Part shown: piece by piece, positions 26,667 to 35,520 of the stretch
How positions within the stretch are numbered: the first letter of the stretch is position 1
How the letters are laid out: each line of letters begins with the position of its first letter
Assembly: GCF_000255705.1 (NCBI RefSeq)
Contig: NZ_JH636439.1
Coordinates: 637,670 to 701,669, forward strand
Direction of reading: 5' to 3'
DNA: 64,000 bases
Origin: Zavarzinella formosa DSM 19928
GTDB lineage: Bacteria; Planctomycetota; Planctomycetia; Gemmatales; Gemmataceae
Made by a program: the position numbers and the translations under genes
Notes under the pieces: generated by a model
Told to the model about the DNA's origin: nothing
The model's database searches: none
Seen by the model: only the letters and a program-made list of their open reading frames with translations

Positions 26667-27344
26667 TCAAAGGAAACTGGCGGTGATCGCCCTGGCGACC
26701 AGATGCCAGCCATCAGCCAGCACAAACAACAAAATCTTAAACGGCGCCGAGATCAACGCCGGGGGCATCATCACCATCCCCATCGAGGTGAGGACACTGG
26801 ACACCACGAGATCGACCATCAGGAAGGGGAGATAAATACAGAAGCCCATGATGAAGGCGGTTTTCAATTCACTGATGATGAATGCGGGAACAAGCACCAC
26901 AAAAGGCGTTTGTTCCGGTTCTTGAATGCTGGTTTCGCCGGACATGCTGAGGAACAGCGCGAGATCCTGTTTGCGGGTCTGCCGAAGCATGAATTTTTGC
27001 TGGGCCATCAGGCCTCGGCGAATCGCTTCGTTGCCGTTGATTTGTTTTTGAAGGTAAGGGTTGATCGCCTGTTCGTTGACCTCGTCGAAGGTCGGCTTCA
27101 TGATGAACAACGAGATGAAGAGCGCCAGACCGGTCAGCACCAGATTGGGCGGCACTTGCTGCGTGGCCAATCCCTGCCGGACGAACGACAGCACAATGAT
27201 AACGCGCGTGTAGCAAGTCGTGGTCATCAGGGCGGCGGGCAGCAGCGTGAAGACGCTTAGCAACAGAGCGATCTGCACGGGTTGCGACAGCCCTTGAATC
27301 CCCTCGTTTCCGGCGGCCCGGTTGAATAGTTCGACGAGATCCAT
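26667..27344 (-). CDS. fliP: Flagellar export gate protein FliP
   Basis: A 225-residue pore protein of the flagellar type III export gate. The conserved blocks are TLLPAALMTTTCYTRVIIVL, LALFISLFIMKPTFDEVNEQ and FIISELKTAFIMGFCIYLPF, followed by the MMPPALISAPFKILLFVLAD signature. It has no obvious cleaved signal peptide, though the first residues are amphipathic before the first helix. It is 39 bp after the second fliO-like gene and 15 bp before fliQ. Confidence 0.95.
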   Translation of the reverse strand: MDLVELFNRAAGNEGIQGLSQPVQIALLLSVFTLLPAALMTTTCYTRVIIVLSFVRQGLATQQVPPNLVLTGLALFISLFIMKPTFDEVNEQAINPYLQKQINGNEAIRRGLMAQQKFMLRQTRKQDLALFLSMSGETSIQEPEQTPFVVLVPAFIISELKTAFIMGFCIYLPFLMVDLVVSSVLTSMGMVMMPPALISAPFKILLFVLADGWHLVARAITASFL

Positions 27345-27383
27345 GACGACTCACCTCCCTGCGAGTTTGGCCATTTTGCGTGT

Positions 27384-27905
27384 TCAAACCGGCAAGGCGG
27401 CCCTCACCCGTTCACTGATGATGATCGGCAGTTCATCCTTTTCCTCATCCGGAGGCGTCGTCGCCGAAATCGCTGGTAATTGCAAGAGGCTTTTAAAGCC
27501 AAAGGCATCCGTTCCCGCCAGCAGGTGATGGTGGCCGATTTTTACGTGATAGACCAATCCCCGTCCCACCGGCAGAAACCCCAAAACTTCAATGGGATTT
27601 TTCGCCTCAGCGGCGGCCGGGCGAAGTTGCCGCTGTTTCAAGAATCGGACAGTGGCGACGATCAATCCGGAGACTATCAGCAAGCCGAAGACCAATCGGG
27701 CCAGCATGGCCGGAAGCGACGGCCCCTCGTCGATCACCGGAGGTTGAAGACCAGCCAGAGGCGGTGACCCGCCGGAGAATTCAGGTTGGTTCACGAAGAG
27801 TTTCGGCAACACCAACCCGGCGAACATCACAAACAACCCGCCGATGGCGAGTGTCGCAAATCGCTTCTTGGGAGCCAGCCGTCGCCAGTCGAATCCATTC
27901 GACAT
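27384..27905 (-). CDS. FliO-like flagellar protein (second copy)
   Basis: A 173-residue membrane protein directly upstream of fliP. It has a hydrophobic segment near 15-37, a linker, a second helix (about 68-92), then a FliO-type cytoplasmic domain (IEVLGFLPVGRGLVYHVKIG, HHLLAGTDAFGFKSLLQLP). By position (fliO-fliP-fliQ-fliR) this is the better candidate for the canonical FliO. The other copy at 16985-17374 follows fliN. The ATG at 27905 has AGGAAGA about nine bases upstream; an upstream in-frame start at 27953 lies inside an inverted repeat and is unlikely. Confidence 0.75.
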   Translation of the reverse strand: MSNGFDWRRLAPKKRFATLAIGGLFVMFAGLVLPKLFVNQPEFSGGSPPLAGLQPPVIDEGPSLPAMLARLVFGLLIVSGLIVATVRFLKQRQLRPAAAEAKNPIEVLGFLPVGRGLVYHVKIGHHHLLAGTDAFGFKSLLQLPAISATTPPDEEKDELPIIISERVRAALPV

Positions 27906-27944
27906 GATTGGGGTCTTCCTGCTGGGTGACGACTCGGAACTTGG

Positions 27945-28024
27945 AATGACCAATGACCAATCAGGATTTGCTCACTTACCCGGATGAGACCATAACAACA
28001 CGATCAGTTTGGTCATTGGTCATT
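27945..28024. repeat. 16-bp perfect inverted repeat between motE-like and fliO-like genes
   Basis: The arm 27945-27960 (AATGACCAATGACCAA) is the exact reverse complement of 28009-28024, with a 48-bp spacer. Each arm is itself a tandem of AATGACC. A third partial copy (CATTGGTCATTA) follows at about 28029-28040. The RNA could form a stable hairpin between two flagellar genes. Alternatively this is a simple dispersed intergenic repeat. Confidence 0.7.
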
Positions 28025-28044
28025 TCTTCATTGGTCATTACCTC

Positions 28045-28773
28045 TCATCCTTCGGGCAAAGTCACCGGAGCGGGTTTCAGGCCCTTCATCTTTTCCAGCA
28101 GTTGGGCGGCCAGGGCGGCGTCCGGCATTTCGGAAAGGACTCGGGAAGCCTTGGACGCTTTCATCTGAGCCAGCACTTTTACGGCGGTCTCCATCTTGCC
28201 GGTGTCGGCCAATTGCTGGAGGATTTTCGCGGCGTTTTCGGGGGCCATCGCGTCGTACAGAGTGGCCATCTTGCCGAGGTTGACTCGTTCGTCCTTGTCG
28301 TATTCAGTGCGGGTCCGCGACAGGTCGGCGGTTCCTTGGGCCAATTTTTTGCGTTCGGTTTCGAGTTCGGCGAACTTTTTGTCCAAGTCGCCGGACTTTT
28401 CGCCGACCAGTTTGAGTTCGGCGCCCACTTGAATGCGAAGCCGGTCCAGCACATCGCGTTCCGCGCGAATGTCTTGAAGAATCAGTTCCACTTGCTTTTG
28501 GCGGGTTTCCAGTTTTGCCTCGCGATCCCTCACGGTGCCGAGTTGTTCCCGCAATTGGGCGGCCAGTTTGGAAGTGTCATCCGCGCCCATGTTGGTGGCT
28601 GAGCGCACGATGGGACGGTCGGATTCCGGTTCGGCGGGAGCCTTGGCCTTTTTCGGCGTCTCCGTGGTCTTGGCTTCCTCTGTTGGTTTCGGGGTGTTCA
28701 AATACAGGGACAACCCGGCCGACACCGAGAACAGCACCACCGCCACCACGCCGAGCAAAATGACATTTTTCAT
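28045..28773 (-). CDS. MotE-like flagellar chaperone with MgtE-N-type domain
   Basis: A 242-residue protein with an N-terminal membrane anchor (about 5-25), a Lys/Glu/Pro-rich linker, a coiled coil (about 75-170) and a C-terminal MgtE intracellular-N-like domain (LYDAMAPENAAKILQQLADT, then VLSEMPDAALAAQLLEKMKG). This architecture is that of MotE/FlbB/YlxF proteins, which act in the periplasm around the MotAB stator. It lies directly after fliJ (6-bp gap), as in many flagellar operons. The stator genes are not in the window. Confidence 0.78.
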   Translation of the reverse strand: MKNVILLGVVAVVLFSVSAGLSLYLNTPKPTEEAKTTETPKKAKAPAEPESDRPIVRSATNMGADDTSKLAAQLREQLGTVRDREAKLETRQKQVELILQDIRAERDVLDRLRIQVGAELKLVGEKSGDLDKKFAELETERKKLAQGTADLSRTRTEYDKDERVNLGKMATLYDAMAPENAAKILQQLADTGKMETAVKVLAQMKASKASRVLSEMPDAALAAQLLEKMKGLKPAPVTLPEG

Positions 28774-28779
28774 GGGGAT

Positions 28780-29235
28780 TTACTCTCGTTCCGGGGCCGA
28801 TGCCAGCCAGCGTCGCAGACCCGCTTCGTCCACGCGCTCCTGATCGAATTTTTGCAGTTCCTGCTTAAATTGGGAATACTGCTGGTCGCGGAGAGATTGC
28901 ATGGCCTCCGCTTCGCTGGCGACTTCGGTGCGCTTCGCGGAAGCCTCGGCAACACGCTGCTCGGCCAACCCGACTTCTTTGAGGGCTTGAGTGATCGACT
29001 GGCCGAGATGATTGGAAAAGTCGCATCCGGCCACCCACTCGTGCGGGGACAGCGTGCGTCCGACGAATTGGGTCATCTGTTCGGAATGGCGACGGAGCTT
29101 TTCCCGCAGTTCCTCGACGCGGGCCTTGGCCGCATCGACGGCGGCGATGGCGCGCATCACCTCAAGTTCCGCAAGGCGTTCCTGTTGCCTGCGAATCTTG
29201 AGTAGCCGTTCGAGGGGGAATTCAAATTTTTGCAC
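28780..29235 (-). CDS. fliJ: Flagellar export protein FliJ
   Basis: A 151-residue, almost entirely alpha-helical coiled-coil protein. It has the FliJ opening (FPLERLLKIRRQQERLAELE) and a highly charged heptad pattern throughout. FliJ inserts into the FliI hexamer like the central stalk of F1-ATPase and contacts FlhA. It follows fliI by 100 bp and precedes the motE-like gene by 6 bp, both consistent with this assignment. Confidence 0.87.
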   Translation of the reverse strand: MQKFEFPLERLLKIRRQQERLAELEVMRAIAAVDAAKARVEELREKLRRHSEQMTQFVGRTLSPHEWVAGCDFSNHLGQSITQALKEVGLAEQRVAEASAKRTEVASEAEAMQSLRDQQYSQFKQELQKFDQERVDEAGLRRWLASAPERE

Positions 29236-29335
29236 GGGGTTACCGCCTCCCTGTCAGGAGCGGTCATATGCCATTTCTACGGAAGCAAGTCAATGCGGAT
29301 CAATCAGAGAAACGGGCCGCCCCGATATCGGGGTT

Positions 29336-30655
29336 TCAGAATGGCCATTGGGCGGTGATGGTCATCATCTCCCGGCGGGTTTGTTCGGCCGTCGAGCGTT
29401 CGCCGGTCTTTTGTTTCAGGAAGGCTTCAACGCGGGGCTTCAGTTCCAAGGCCCGGTCCAGCGCGGCGTCGGCGCCTTTTTTGTACATTCCGATCCGAAC
29501 CAGTTCTTGGGTTTCCTCAAGCATGGACAAGATCGTCCGCAATTTCGCGGCCGCCACCTTATGAGCGTCGTCAACGATGTCGTGTTGAACCCGGCTGACG
29601 CTCTTGAGGATGTTTACCGCCGGATAGATGTTCTTCTCGGCCATCTTGCGGTCGAGGATAATGTGGCCGTCCACCAGCGACCGCACCGAATCAGAAATCG
29701 GCTCATCCAAGTCGCCGCCGTCAACCAGCACGGTCAGCAGGGCCGTGATGCCCCCCTTGGAGGCATTGCCCAGTCGTTCGATGGTGGTGGCCAGCATTTG
29801 GAAGCAGGAAGAGGTATAGCCCTTCGGTCCGGGAACTTCGCCCCGCATCTGGCCGATTTCCCGTTGGGCCATCGCCAGCCGGGTGAGGCTGTCGATCATG
29901 AACAGGACGTTCTTGCCTTCGTCCCGGAAGTAATCGGCGATGGCAATGGCGGCTTGCGAGGCCCGCACCCGCATCAATGGTGATTCGTCGCACTTGGCCA
30001 CGATCACGACCGTGCGGGCCATGCCCTCTTCACCGAGGACATCTTGAATGAACGGAGCCACTTCCCGACCGCGTTCGCCGATCAGGGCGATCACGTTCAC
30101 ATCCGCAGAAGAACCCTTGGTGATTTCGCCGAGCAACGTGCTTTTGCCAACACCCGAACCGGCGAAGATGCCGATCCGCTGGCCGACGCCGCAGGTCAGC
30201 AGGCTGTCAATAGCCCGCTGGCCCGTGTGAAACTTTTCCAGAATGCGGCGGCGTTCCAAAGCTTGCGGGGCAGGGCGGTTCACCGGGCGGGGAGGGCAGC
30301 CGACAATCGGCCCCTTGCCATCCACCGGACGCCCGAGGCCGTCGATCACCCGGCCGCAAAGACCTTCGCCGGTGGGAATCGTCATCCCGCGACCCTTGCG
30401 AATGACAGTCATGCCAGGGTGAACATTTTCGGCGGGATCATAAGGAGTGAGGAACGCATGCGGCCCCTCAAACCCGATCACTTCGGCCAGAATGGGTTTG
30501 CCACCCGGAACGATGATCTCGCATTGGTCGCCCACGGCCGCTTGCATGGAGCATTTCATCACCACGTCCTTGCAGCTCAGGAGTTTCCCGGCCGGCCGGA
30601 ACATGGGGCCTGATTTGATTCCGGCGCTCAGGGTGGGAATATCAAGACCGAGCAT
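29336..30655 (-). CDS. fliI: Flagellum-specific ATPase FliI
   Basis: A 439-residue F1-beta-like ATPase of the flagellar export apparatus. It has the Walker A motif AGSGVGKST (165-173, K171), LIGERGREV, the Walker B region VLFMIDSLTRLA and SCFQMLATTIERLGN. The length is typical. It dissociates substrate-chaperone complexes at the export gate, with FliH and FliJ. The start overlaps the fliH end by 14 bp, indicating coupled translation. Confidence 0.95.
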   Translation of the reverse strand: MLGLDIPTLSAGIKSGPMFRPAGKLLSCKDVVMKCSMQAAVGDQCEIIVPGGKPILAEVIGFEGPHAFLTPYDPAENVHPGMTVIRKGRGMTIPTGEGLCGRVIDGLGRPVDGKGPIVGCPPRPVNRPAPQALERRRILEKFHTGQRAIDSLLTCGVGQRIGIFAGSGVGKSTLLGEITKGSSADVNVIALIGERGREVAPFIQDVLGEEGMARTVVIVAKCDESPLMRVRASQAAIAIADYFRDEGKNVLFMIDSLTRLAMAQREIGQMRGEVPGPKGYTSSCFQMLATTIERLGNASKGGITALLTVLVDGGDLDEPISDSVRSLVDGHIILDRKMAEKNIYPAVNILKSVSRVQHDIVDDAHKVAAAKLRTILSMLEETQELVRIGMYKKGADAALDRALELKPRVEAFLKQKTGERSTAEQTRREMMTITAQWPF

Positions 30656-31274
30656 GCGTCATCCTCTCCAGCGTTTCGTCTCGAAGTTTCATCAGTTCAG
30701 AAGCCGGATCATGCACAAGACTTTGCAACTTTCCCTCAACCACACATCCGCCCCGTGTGACCGCCGGATCGGGGATGATTTTGGGCGACCACTCACGTTC
30801 CGGGAACAACGGTCTGTTCGCCAGTCGATTTTGGAGCAATTGCTGGTCGTTTGGATTCAGCCGAATCGCAACCGGTTGATCGTCCACCAGTTGCGTCACC
30901 ATGTCGCGAATCATGGTTTCGATGTCGTACCGTTCGTCGTCGATGTCCCGAAGCAACAGGCGTCCCCCGATCAGCACGGCCAGTTCCACGGCCGCCTGAC
31001 GAAGTTCCCCCAATTGTTTTTGCTGCAAGTCGTAAAGTTGCCGAAGACCGTCCCCAAGTTCCTTGAGAGACTTCTCGATGAATTCCCGGTCGGCGGCCAT
31101 CTGTTTGGCCAACTGCTGCTGGGCGGCTGTGTCGGGCCGGATTTCCACCGAGGCAGGTTTGGGATTCGGCCGGGGTTCCACTCGCGGGGCTGGCAGCGGG
31201 GGCAATTGTTCGCCCGGTCGCATTCGCGCCACGTTGCGTAACCTTCCCGGTATTTTGATGCGTACTTCCTTCAC
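30642..31274 (-). CDS. fliH: Flagellar assembly protein FliH
   Basis: A 210-residue protein. It has a proline-rich N-terminus, a long central helix rich in Gln/Leu/Glu (about 50-105) and a C-terminal V-ATPase-E-like domain (VAIRLNPNDQQLL, then DPAVTRGGCVVE). FliH binds and restrains FliI and anchors it at the C ring. Its assignment rests on this pattern plus its place between fliG and fliI. It starts after a 242-bp gap from fliG, so it may have its own promoter. Confidence 0.82.
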   Translation of the reverse strand: MKEVRIKIPGRLRNVARMRPGEQLPPLPAPRVEPRPNPKPASVEIRPDTAAQQQLAKQMAADREFIEKSLKELGDGLRQLYDLQQKQLGELRQAAVELAVLIGGRLLLRDIDDERYDIETMIRDMVTQLVDDQPVAIRLNPNDQQLLQNRLANRPLFPEREWSPKIIPDPAVTRGGCVVEGKLQSLVHDPASELMKLRDETLERMTHARS

Positions 31275-31349
31275 GCTTCATGCCCTTCCTAGGCGATTCG
31301 GTCTGTTCAACAAGTCGGGAGGGCATCGTTGGCTGCAAGTCTGTCAGGG

Positions 31350-31373
31350 GGAAAAACCTTGTCAGGGTTTTCC
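31350..31373 (-). terminator. Hairpin in the fliG-fliH gap
   Basis: GGAAAAACC (31350-31358) can pair with GGGTTTTCC (31365-31373), with one mismatch and a six-base loop. It lies in the 242-bp gap between fliG and fliH. Read on the minus strand, the right arm carries TTTTT, so partial termination after fliG is possible. The rest of the gap shows no gene. Confidence 0.35.
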
Positions 31374-31516
31374 TAGCATTGCCTTGAAACTCCCGGATTG
31401 AACTCAGACCGAAATTCCGGCTTCATTCTCAGGCCGCAGAGGATTTTCATTCCATGCCTAAAACATTCATCCGTTGACTCTCGCACGAGAAGGATTCTTC
31501 GTTCATGCAATAATTC

Positions 31517-32542
31517 TCATACTTCAATGGTTAACTTGCCCTCTTCTTCAAACCGGCGCAAAATTCCAATGATCTTGGTCTGAGCCTGCTGAACTTTCGC
31601 GGGCGGCACATTTCCCAACAATCCCGACTCTTCATTCAGCATCGATTGGGCGCGGCTGGACATGTTCTTCACCACCTTCGTCTTGAGTTCCTCTGCCACC
31701 CCGGAAAGAGCCATCGCCAGGGTTGGCGTGTCCAGTTCCACCAGCACCAACTGAAGAGCGCGGTCTTCGATCCGCAGAATGTCTTCAAAGAGGTAAAGAA
31801 GTTCCTTCACCTTGTTGCAGGCGATGGCATCCGCCACGTTCAGAGCCTCAATGATCGACAGTCGTTCGTCTCGCTTTAATCCCCGCAACATGGTGGCGAG
31901 GTTGCGAATCCGGTCGTCTCCCGTCGGTTCGGTCGGGGCCGAGGCCAGTTTGATCGCTTTTTGCACAACCGCCTGGGCCAGCAATTCCACCAGTTCCGGG
32001 TTGCTGGCGACCGGTTGGGTCAGCCTCACGGCCAGATCCGGTCGTTTTTCGGCCGGGAGACGCTTCATCACCTCCATCGCCACTTTGGGATCGACCACCG
32101 ACATCACCATCGCCAGCGTGGGAACTTGTTCGTCAAGCAAGACCCGCACCAAGAGATCCGGCGGTATGTCCCGCAGGTGATGGATGGAGACTGGAACCTC
32201 AATTTCGTCCGCCAGTTGAAGTTTCTCAACCGGCTTGACGCGAGGCTTGTCACTGTCCCCCTCTTTAGATTCGCCCACTTTGCCTAATCGGTAACCACCG
32301 TTTATTTTGCCGAGAGCCTCGCTCGTTTTGGGATCGATGCCAGCCGCCCGGGCGGCCGCCAGTTTCTTGAGGATCTCCAAGGCCCCGTCGAGGCGTTCTG
32401 TCCCGGTTGGTTTTTGCCTGACCGACTCCAGGCGGGCACGCAATTTCTCAACCTTATCTGGTGACAGGCGCTTCATGAGCGTATCAAGCACATCCACCGG
32501 CAAGGCTTTCAACAGAACGGCAACAGTTTCTTCCCCGGTCAT
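31517..32542 (-). CDS. fliG: Flagellar motor switch protein FliG
   Basis: A 341-residue C-ring protein. The start at 32542 follows GGGAGA at good spacing; a longer frame adds 12 residues. The middle domain carries the EHPQT-like segment as EQVPT (DEQVPTLAMVMSVVDP). The C-terminal domain has the torque helix with alternating charges (LFEDILRIEDRALQLVLVEL) and the usual ending QTKIIGILRRFEEEGKL. FliG joins the MS ring to FliM and contacts the stator. An extra linker around residues 80-105 is lysine- and glutamate-rich. It follows fliF by 39 bp. Confidence 0.92.
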   Translation of the reverse strand: MTGEETVAVLLKALPVDVLDTLMKRLSPDKVEKLRARLESVRQKPTGTERLDGALEILKKLAAARAAGIDPKTSEALGKINGGYRLGKVGESKEGDSDKPRVKPVEKLQLADEIEVPVSIHHLRDIPPDLLVRVLLDEQVPTLAMVMSVVDPKVAMEVMKRLPAEKRPDLAVRLTQPVASNPELVELLAQAVVQKAIKLASAPTEPTGDDRIRNLATMLRGLKRDERLSIIEALNVADAIACNKVKELLYLFEDILRIEDRALQLVLVELDTPTLAMALSGVAEELKTKVVKNMSSRAQSMLNEESGLLGNVPPAKVQQAQTKIIGILRRFEEEGKLTIEV

Positions 32543-32581
32543 CTCGACGTCTCCCTGGCATTTGAAAGAACATTCCAAATA

Positions 32582-34138
32582 TTAGGTTGGATTTTCTTCC
32601 TCTTCGGCCAGCAAGTTCAAAATCAACTCGACCACAAAGTCCGGGTCGTTCCGGGCCAATTCCACAAACTCGTCAAGTTCTGCCCGCCGTCGTTCCTCGG
32701 CTTGTCGTTCTAGATCGGCGGGCGTGGCCGGTGCGGCGGCGGCTTCTGTGGCCGGTGTGACCGGGGGAACGCGGTTCCTCCGCAGCAGCAACATTGACAG
32801 CAAGCCGAGAATCACCAACGCCGCGAGGGCCAGAGCGGCGTTGCGAACAATCGCCACGATGGCCGAGGTTCGATCAATGAGGCCGGGCGTGGCGGGCGGG
32901 TTTTCCGGAGCGTTATCCGGCAAGCCCAGACGAACGTCGGTCACCTTGATTTCGTCCCGACCTTGTTTGAAGCCGATGGCTTGTTTGATGACTTCTTGGG
33001 CGTCCGTCACGCTAATGATCGTTCGTCCGGCGTCCCCTTCGCCGGGGGACAGATCCACGATGGCCGCGATGGTGATGCGGTTGACTCCCCCCAGCCGGTC
33101 TTCCGTCTCCCGTTCTGTGAACGGGACGAGATAATCCGTTTGGTTGGTCTGGCCGCTTGAAGTTCCCGTGCCGCCCGCCTGCTGAACCCCGCTTGGACGG
33201 GCAGTGTTCGATCCCGATCCGGCGATGCCGCCGGGTCGTGCCCCGCCGGTGGACTTTTCTTCCATTGATCGCTCGGCCGAGACCACGCCTGGTTGCAGAT
33301 ATTGTTTGGAACGTTCCCGCAACCGTTTGAAATCAATGTCCGCGCTGACCTTCACGATCGCCCGGCCCGGCCCGAGATGAGCGGCCAGCAGCGACTCGGC
33401 TTTTGAAGCCAGATAATTTTCGAGTTCCCGGCGGTACTCCATCTGCGCCGTCGGGATGCCTTCGGACTCGGGGGTTTTGGTTTCGGAAAGTTGTCGGCCG
33501 GTCGTGTCCACAATGGTGACATTCTCGGGCTTCAACCCTTCCACGGCTCGGGCAACCAAGGAACTGATGGCGGCCGCCTGGAGGCGTGTGAGCGTCTTGC
33601 CTGGCTTCAATTTGATGACCACGCTCGCCGTGACCGCTTTTTGATCCCGGACAAACGGCGACGGCTCGGGCCGGGCCAGATGTACCCGCGCGGACTGAAC
33701 GGAATCGACCGACTGAATGCTGCGGGCCAGTTCGCCCTGAAGAGCGCGGAGGTAGTTGATCTTCTGCACATCCGGGGGAACGGCGAGTTGTCCCTCGTCG
33801 AAGATCTCAAAGCCCTTGCCCCGAGTGGGGACGCCTTCTCCGGCCATGTTCACCCGAGTCTGAACAAGCACATCGGCGGGCACCAAGATTTGCGTCCCGG
33901 TGGCGTCGAGCCGATGCGGCACATTCGCGGTTTTCAACTTGGCGCTGATGCTGGCCGCTTCCTCGGGCGCGAGGTCGGAATACAGCACCCCGTATTTTTC
34001 GGTGGTGGCAACCCCGGAACTGGCGACGGCGATAATCACAATCAGCAGGGCCAACAAACCGAACAGGGCACGCCGGGACACGGATTGTCCGGCCCAGAAG
34101 GTCCTCAAGCGGTTCAGGAGTTGGTTAAGTGCGTTCAT
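32582..34138 (-). CDS. fliF: Flagellar MS-ring protein FliF
   Basis: A 518-residue inner-membrane protein with transmembrane helices at about 22-42 and 430-455. Between them lie the ring-building motifs (YGVLYSDLAPEEAASISAKL, VLVQTRVNMAGEGVP and SIQSVDSVQSARVHLA) and a Gly/Ser/Thr-rich disordered insert (about 290-335). The C-terminal cytoplasmic tail (ELARNDPDFVVELI-type, then acidic residues) binds FliG. FliF forms the ring that seeds the basal body. It stands between fliE and fliG, the canonical order. Confidence 0.95.
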   Translation of the reverse strand: MNALNQLLNRLRTFWAGQSVSRRALFGLLALLIVIIAVASSGVATTEKYGVLYSDLAPEEAASISAKLKTANVPHRLDATGTQILVPADVLVQTRVNMAGEGVPTRGKGFEIFDEGQLAVPPDVQKINYLRALQGELARSIQSVDSVQSARVHLARPEPSPFVRDQKAVTASVVIKLKPGKTLTRLQAAAISSLVARAVEGLKPENVTIVDTTGRQLSETKTPESEGIPTAQMEYRRELENYLASKAESLLAAHLGPGRAIVKVSADIDFKRLRERSKQYLQPGVVSAERSMEEKSTGGARPGGIAGSGSNTARPSGVQQAGGTGTSSGQTNQTDYLVPFTERETEDRLGGVNRITIAAIVDLSPGEGDAGRTIISVTDAQEVIKQAIGFKQGRDEIKVTDVRLGLPDNAPENPPATPGLIDRTSAIVAIVRNAALALAALVILGLLSMLLLRRNRVPPVTPATEAAAAPATPADLERQAEERRRAELDEFVELARNDPDFVVELILNLLAEEEENPT

Positions 34139-34180
34139 CTCTGCTTATTGTTTGGTGGGCTTCGCTTTTCGTCAGATCCG

Positions 34181-34513
34181 TCAAACCTGCATTCGCGTGA
34201 CTTCTTGGTAGGCATCCGACAGCCGGTTTCGCATTTCAAGCATCATGCGGAACGCCAGATCCGCTTGCGCGACGGCGAGACTCACTTGATGCAGATCCTC
34301 AGCCTGCCCGGTCGCCAGGGCCGTGATCGCCTGATCGGCCTTCACGTTGGCGTCGTTGACCGGCCCGAGAACTTGTCCGAGGACCGATTCAAATGTTCCC
34401 GGCGCTCCGGTGGCGGGTACGCTCGTGGTCGTCGGCGCTGCGTGCAACGGAGCCAGTGGCGCCAGCGGGTCCAGGGGGGTGAGCCGGGAATAATTGTTGC
34501 CAATCGGGTTCAT
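34181..34513 (-). CDS. fliE: Flagellar hook-basal body protein FliE
   Basis: A 110-residue protein. The N-terminal half is an Ala/Pro/Thr-rich linker. The C-terminal half is the FliE helix (LHQVSLAVAQADLAFRMMLE, then MRNRLSDAYQEVTRMQV). FliE connects the MS ring and export gate to the proximal rod. It sits 3 bp after flgC and ahead of fliF, as in most flagellar operons. Confidence 0.92.
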   Translation of the reverse strand: MNPIGNNYSRLTPLDPLAPLAPLHAAPTTTSVPATGAPGTFESVLGQVLGPVNDANVKADQAITALATGQAEDLHQVSLAVAQADLAFRMMLEMRNRLSDAYQEVTRMQV

Positions 34514-34516
34514 CGG

Positions 34517-34957
34517 TTAGCTCCGTAGGATGGCCAGGGCTTGATCGCCAAGTTGTCGGAAAGTTTGGGCTGCCTTCACGTTGGCCTCGTAGGCCCGTGA
34601 AGCCGTCATCAGGTTGACCATTTCGACGGGCAACGACACGTTCGGCATGGTCACGTAGCCGTTGGTGTCCGCGTCGGGATGGGCGGGCATGTAAAGTTTC
34701 GGAAGCTCCGATTGGTCTTCGACGATTTCCACCACCTCCACCCCTTGCAATCCGGAGGAGGTCGGGTGTTCCTTGCCCGCGAATCGATCCATCACCGCCG
34801 CGAAAACCACTTCCTGACGGCGAAAAGTTCCGCCATTCGCGCTCTTGGTGGAATTGGCGTTGGCGATGTTGTTCGCAATCACTTCCATTCGCAATCGCTC
34901 GGCTGACATCCCCGTGGAACTGATGGCTCCGGCGGTAAATAATTTGTTCACGGCCAT
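34517..34957 (-). CDS. flgC: Proximal rod protein FlgC
   Basis: A 146-residue rod protein with the N-terminal flagellar rod motif (SAERLRMEVIANNIANANST) and the C-terminal helix (VNLMTASRAYEANVKAAQTF). These assemble with FlgB and FlgF into the proximal rod after type III export. Its length and order (flgB-flgC-fliE) are standard. It starts 18 bp after the flgB stop. Confidence 0.95.
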   Translation of the reverse strand: MAVNKLFTAGAISSTGMSAERLRMEVIANNIANANSTKSANGGTFRRQEVVFAAVMDRFAGKEHPTSSGLQGVEVVEIVEDQSELPKLYMPAHPDADTNGYVTMPNVSLPVEMVNLMTASRAYEANVKAAQTFRQLGDQALAILRS

Positions 34958-34975
34958 TTGAACACCTCCAAAAAG

Positions 34976-35329
34976 TTACCGGCCCGCGATGGCGCTACGC
35001 AATTGGGCAAGCTGGTTAGCCAAGATTTGCGAGGCAGCCGTGTAAAGAAGGCTGTTCATGCTCAGTTGTTGCATTTCCCGGTCGATGTCCACGGTGTTTC
35101 CATCCACCCGTTCAGCGGTTGTGTCGTCGGTCACGATCGTCGGGCTAACCGATGTCACCGGTGTTCCGGCTTCGATGGCCTTGGACAGTGTCTGTTCAAA
35201 TTCCACACCCAACCGTTTGAAGCCGGGCGTGTTCACGTTGGCAACGTTGTTGGCGATCACCTTGTGCCGAAGCGCCGCGGTGTCCATCACTCGGGTGAGC
35301 AGGTCGATTCGGTTGTTGGTTACGTCCAT
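34976..35329 (-). CDS. flgB: Proximal rod protein FlgB
   Basis: A 117-residue rod protein. It has the rod signature (ALRHKVIANNVANVNTPGFK) and a short C-terminal helix (SMNSLLYTAASQILANQLAQ). The ATG at 35329 is chosen because the family starts about 25 residues before the signature; the longer in-frame extension to 35440 is not conserved-looking. Its ribosome site is weak. It is the first gene of the minus-strand flagellar run and is divergent from fliK, so the 191-bp intergenic region probably contains both promoters. Confidence 0.93.
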   Translation of the reverse strand: MDVTNNRIDLLTRVMDTAALRHKVIANNVANVNTPGFKRLGVEFEQTLSKAIEAGTPVTSVSPTIVTDDTTAERVDGNTVDIDREMQQLSMNSLLYTAASQILANQLAQLRSAIAGR

Positions 35330-35520
35330 GCCACATCTATCGGGATTCAAGCTGCGAAAGATTGACGGGATGTGCCAGTTATGAGAAAAGTTTTTGCCAA
35401 TTTCTTCCAAAGACTTCGATTTAATCTCAAGACGGGGCAAAATACGTGTTGAATGCGAACAGTGGTAAACGGCGGTGAATCAGGCAACGATCAGGCCATT
35501 GGTTGCCAAGGGAAACTGCG

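Noticed and set aside
35330-35520. Possible sigma-54 promoter upstream of flgB
   Set aside because: TGGCAC occurs on the minus strand, but the required GC at the -12 position after the fixed spacing is missing. No sigma-28 box was found either.
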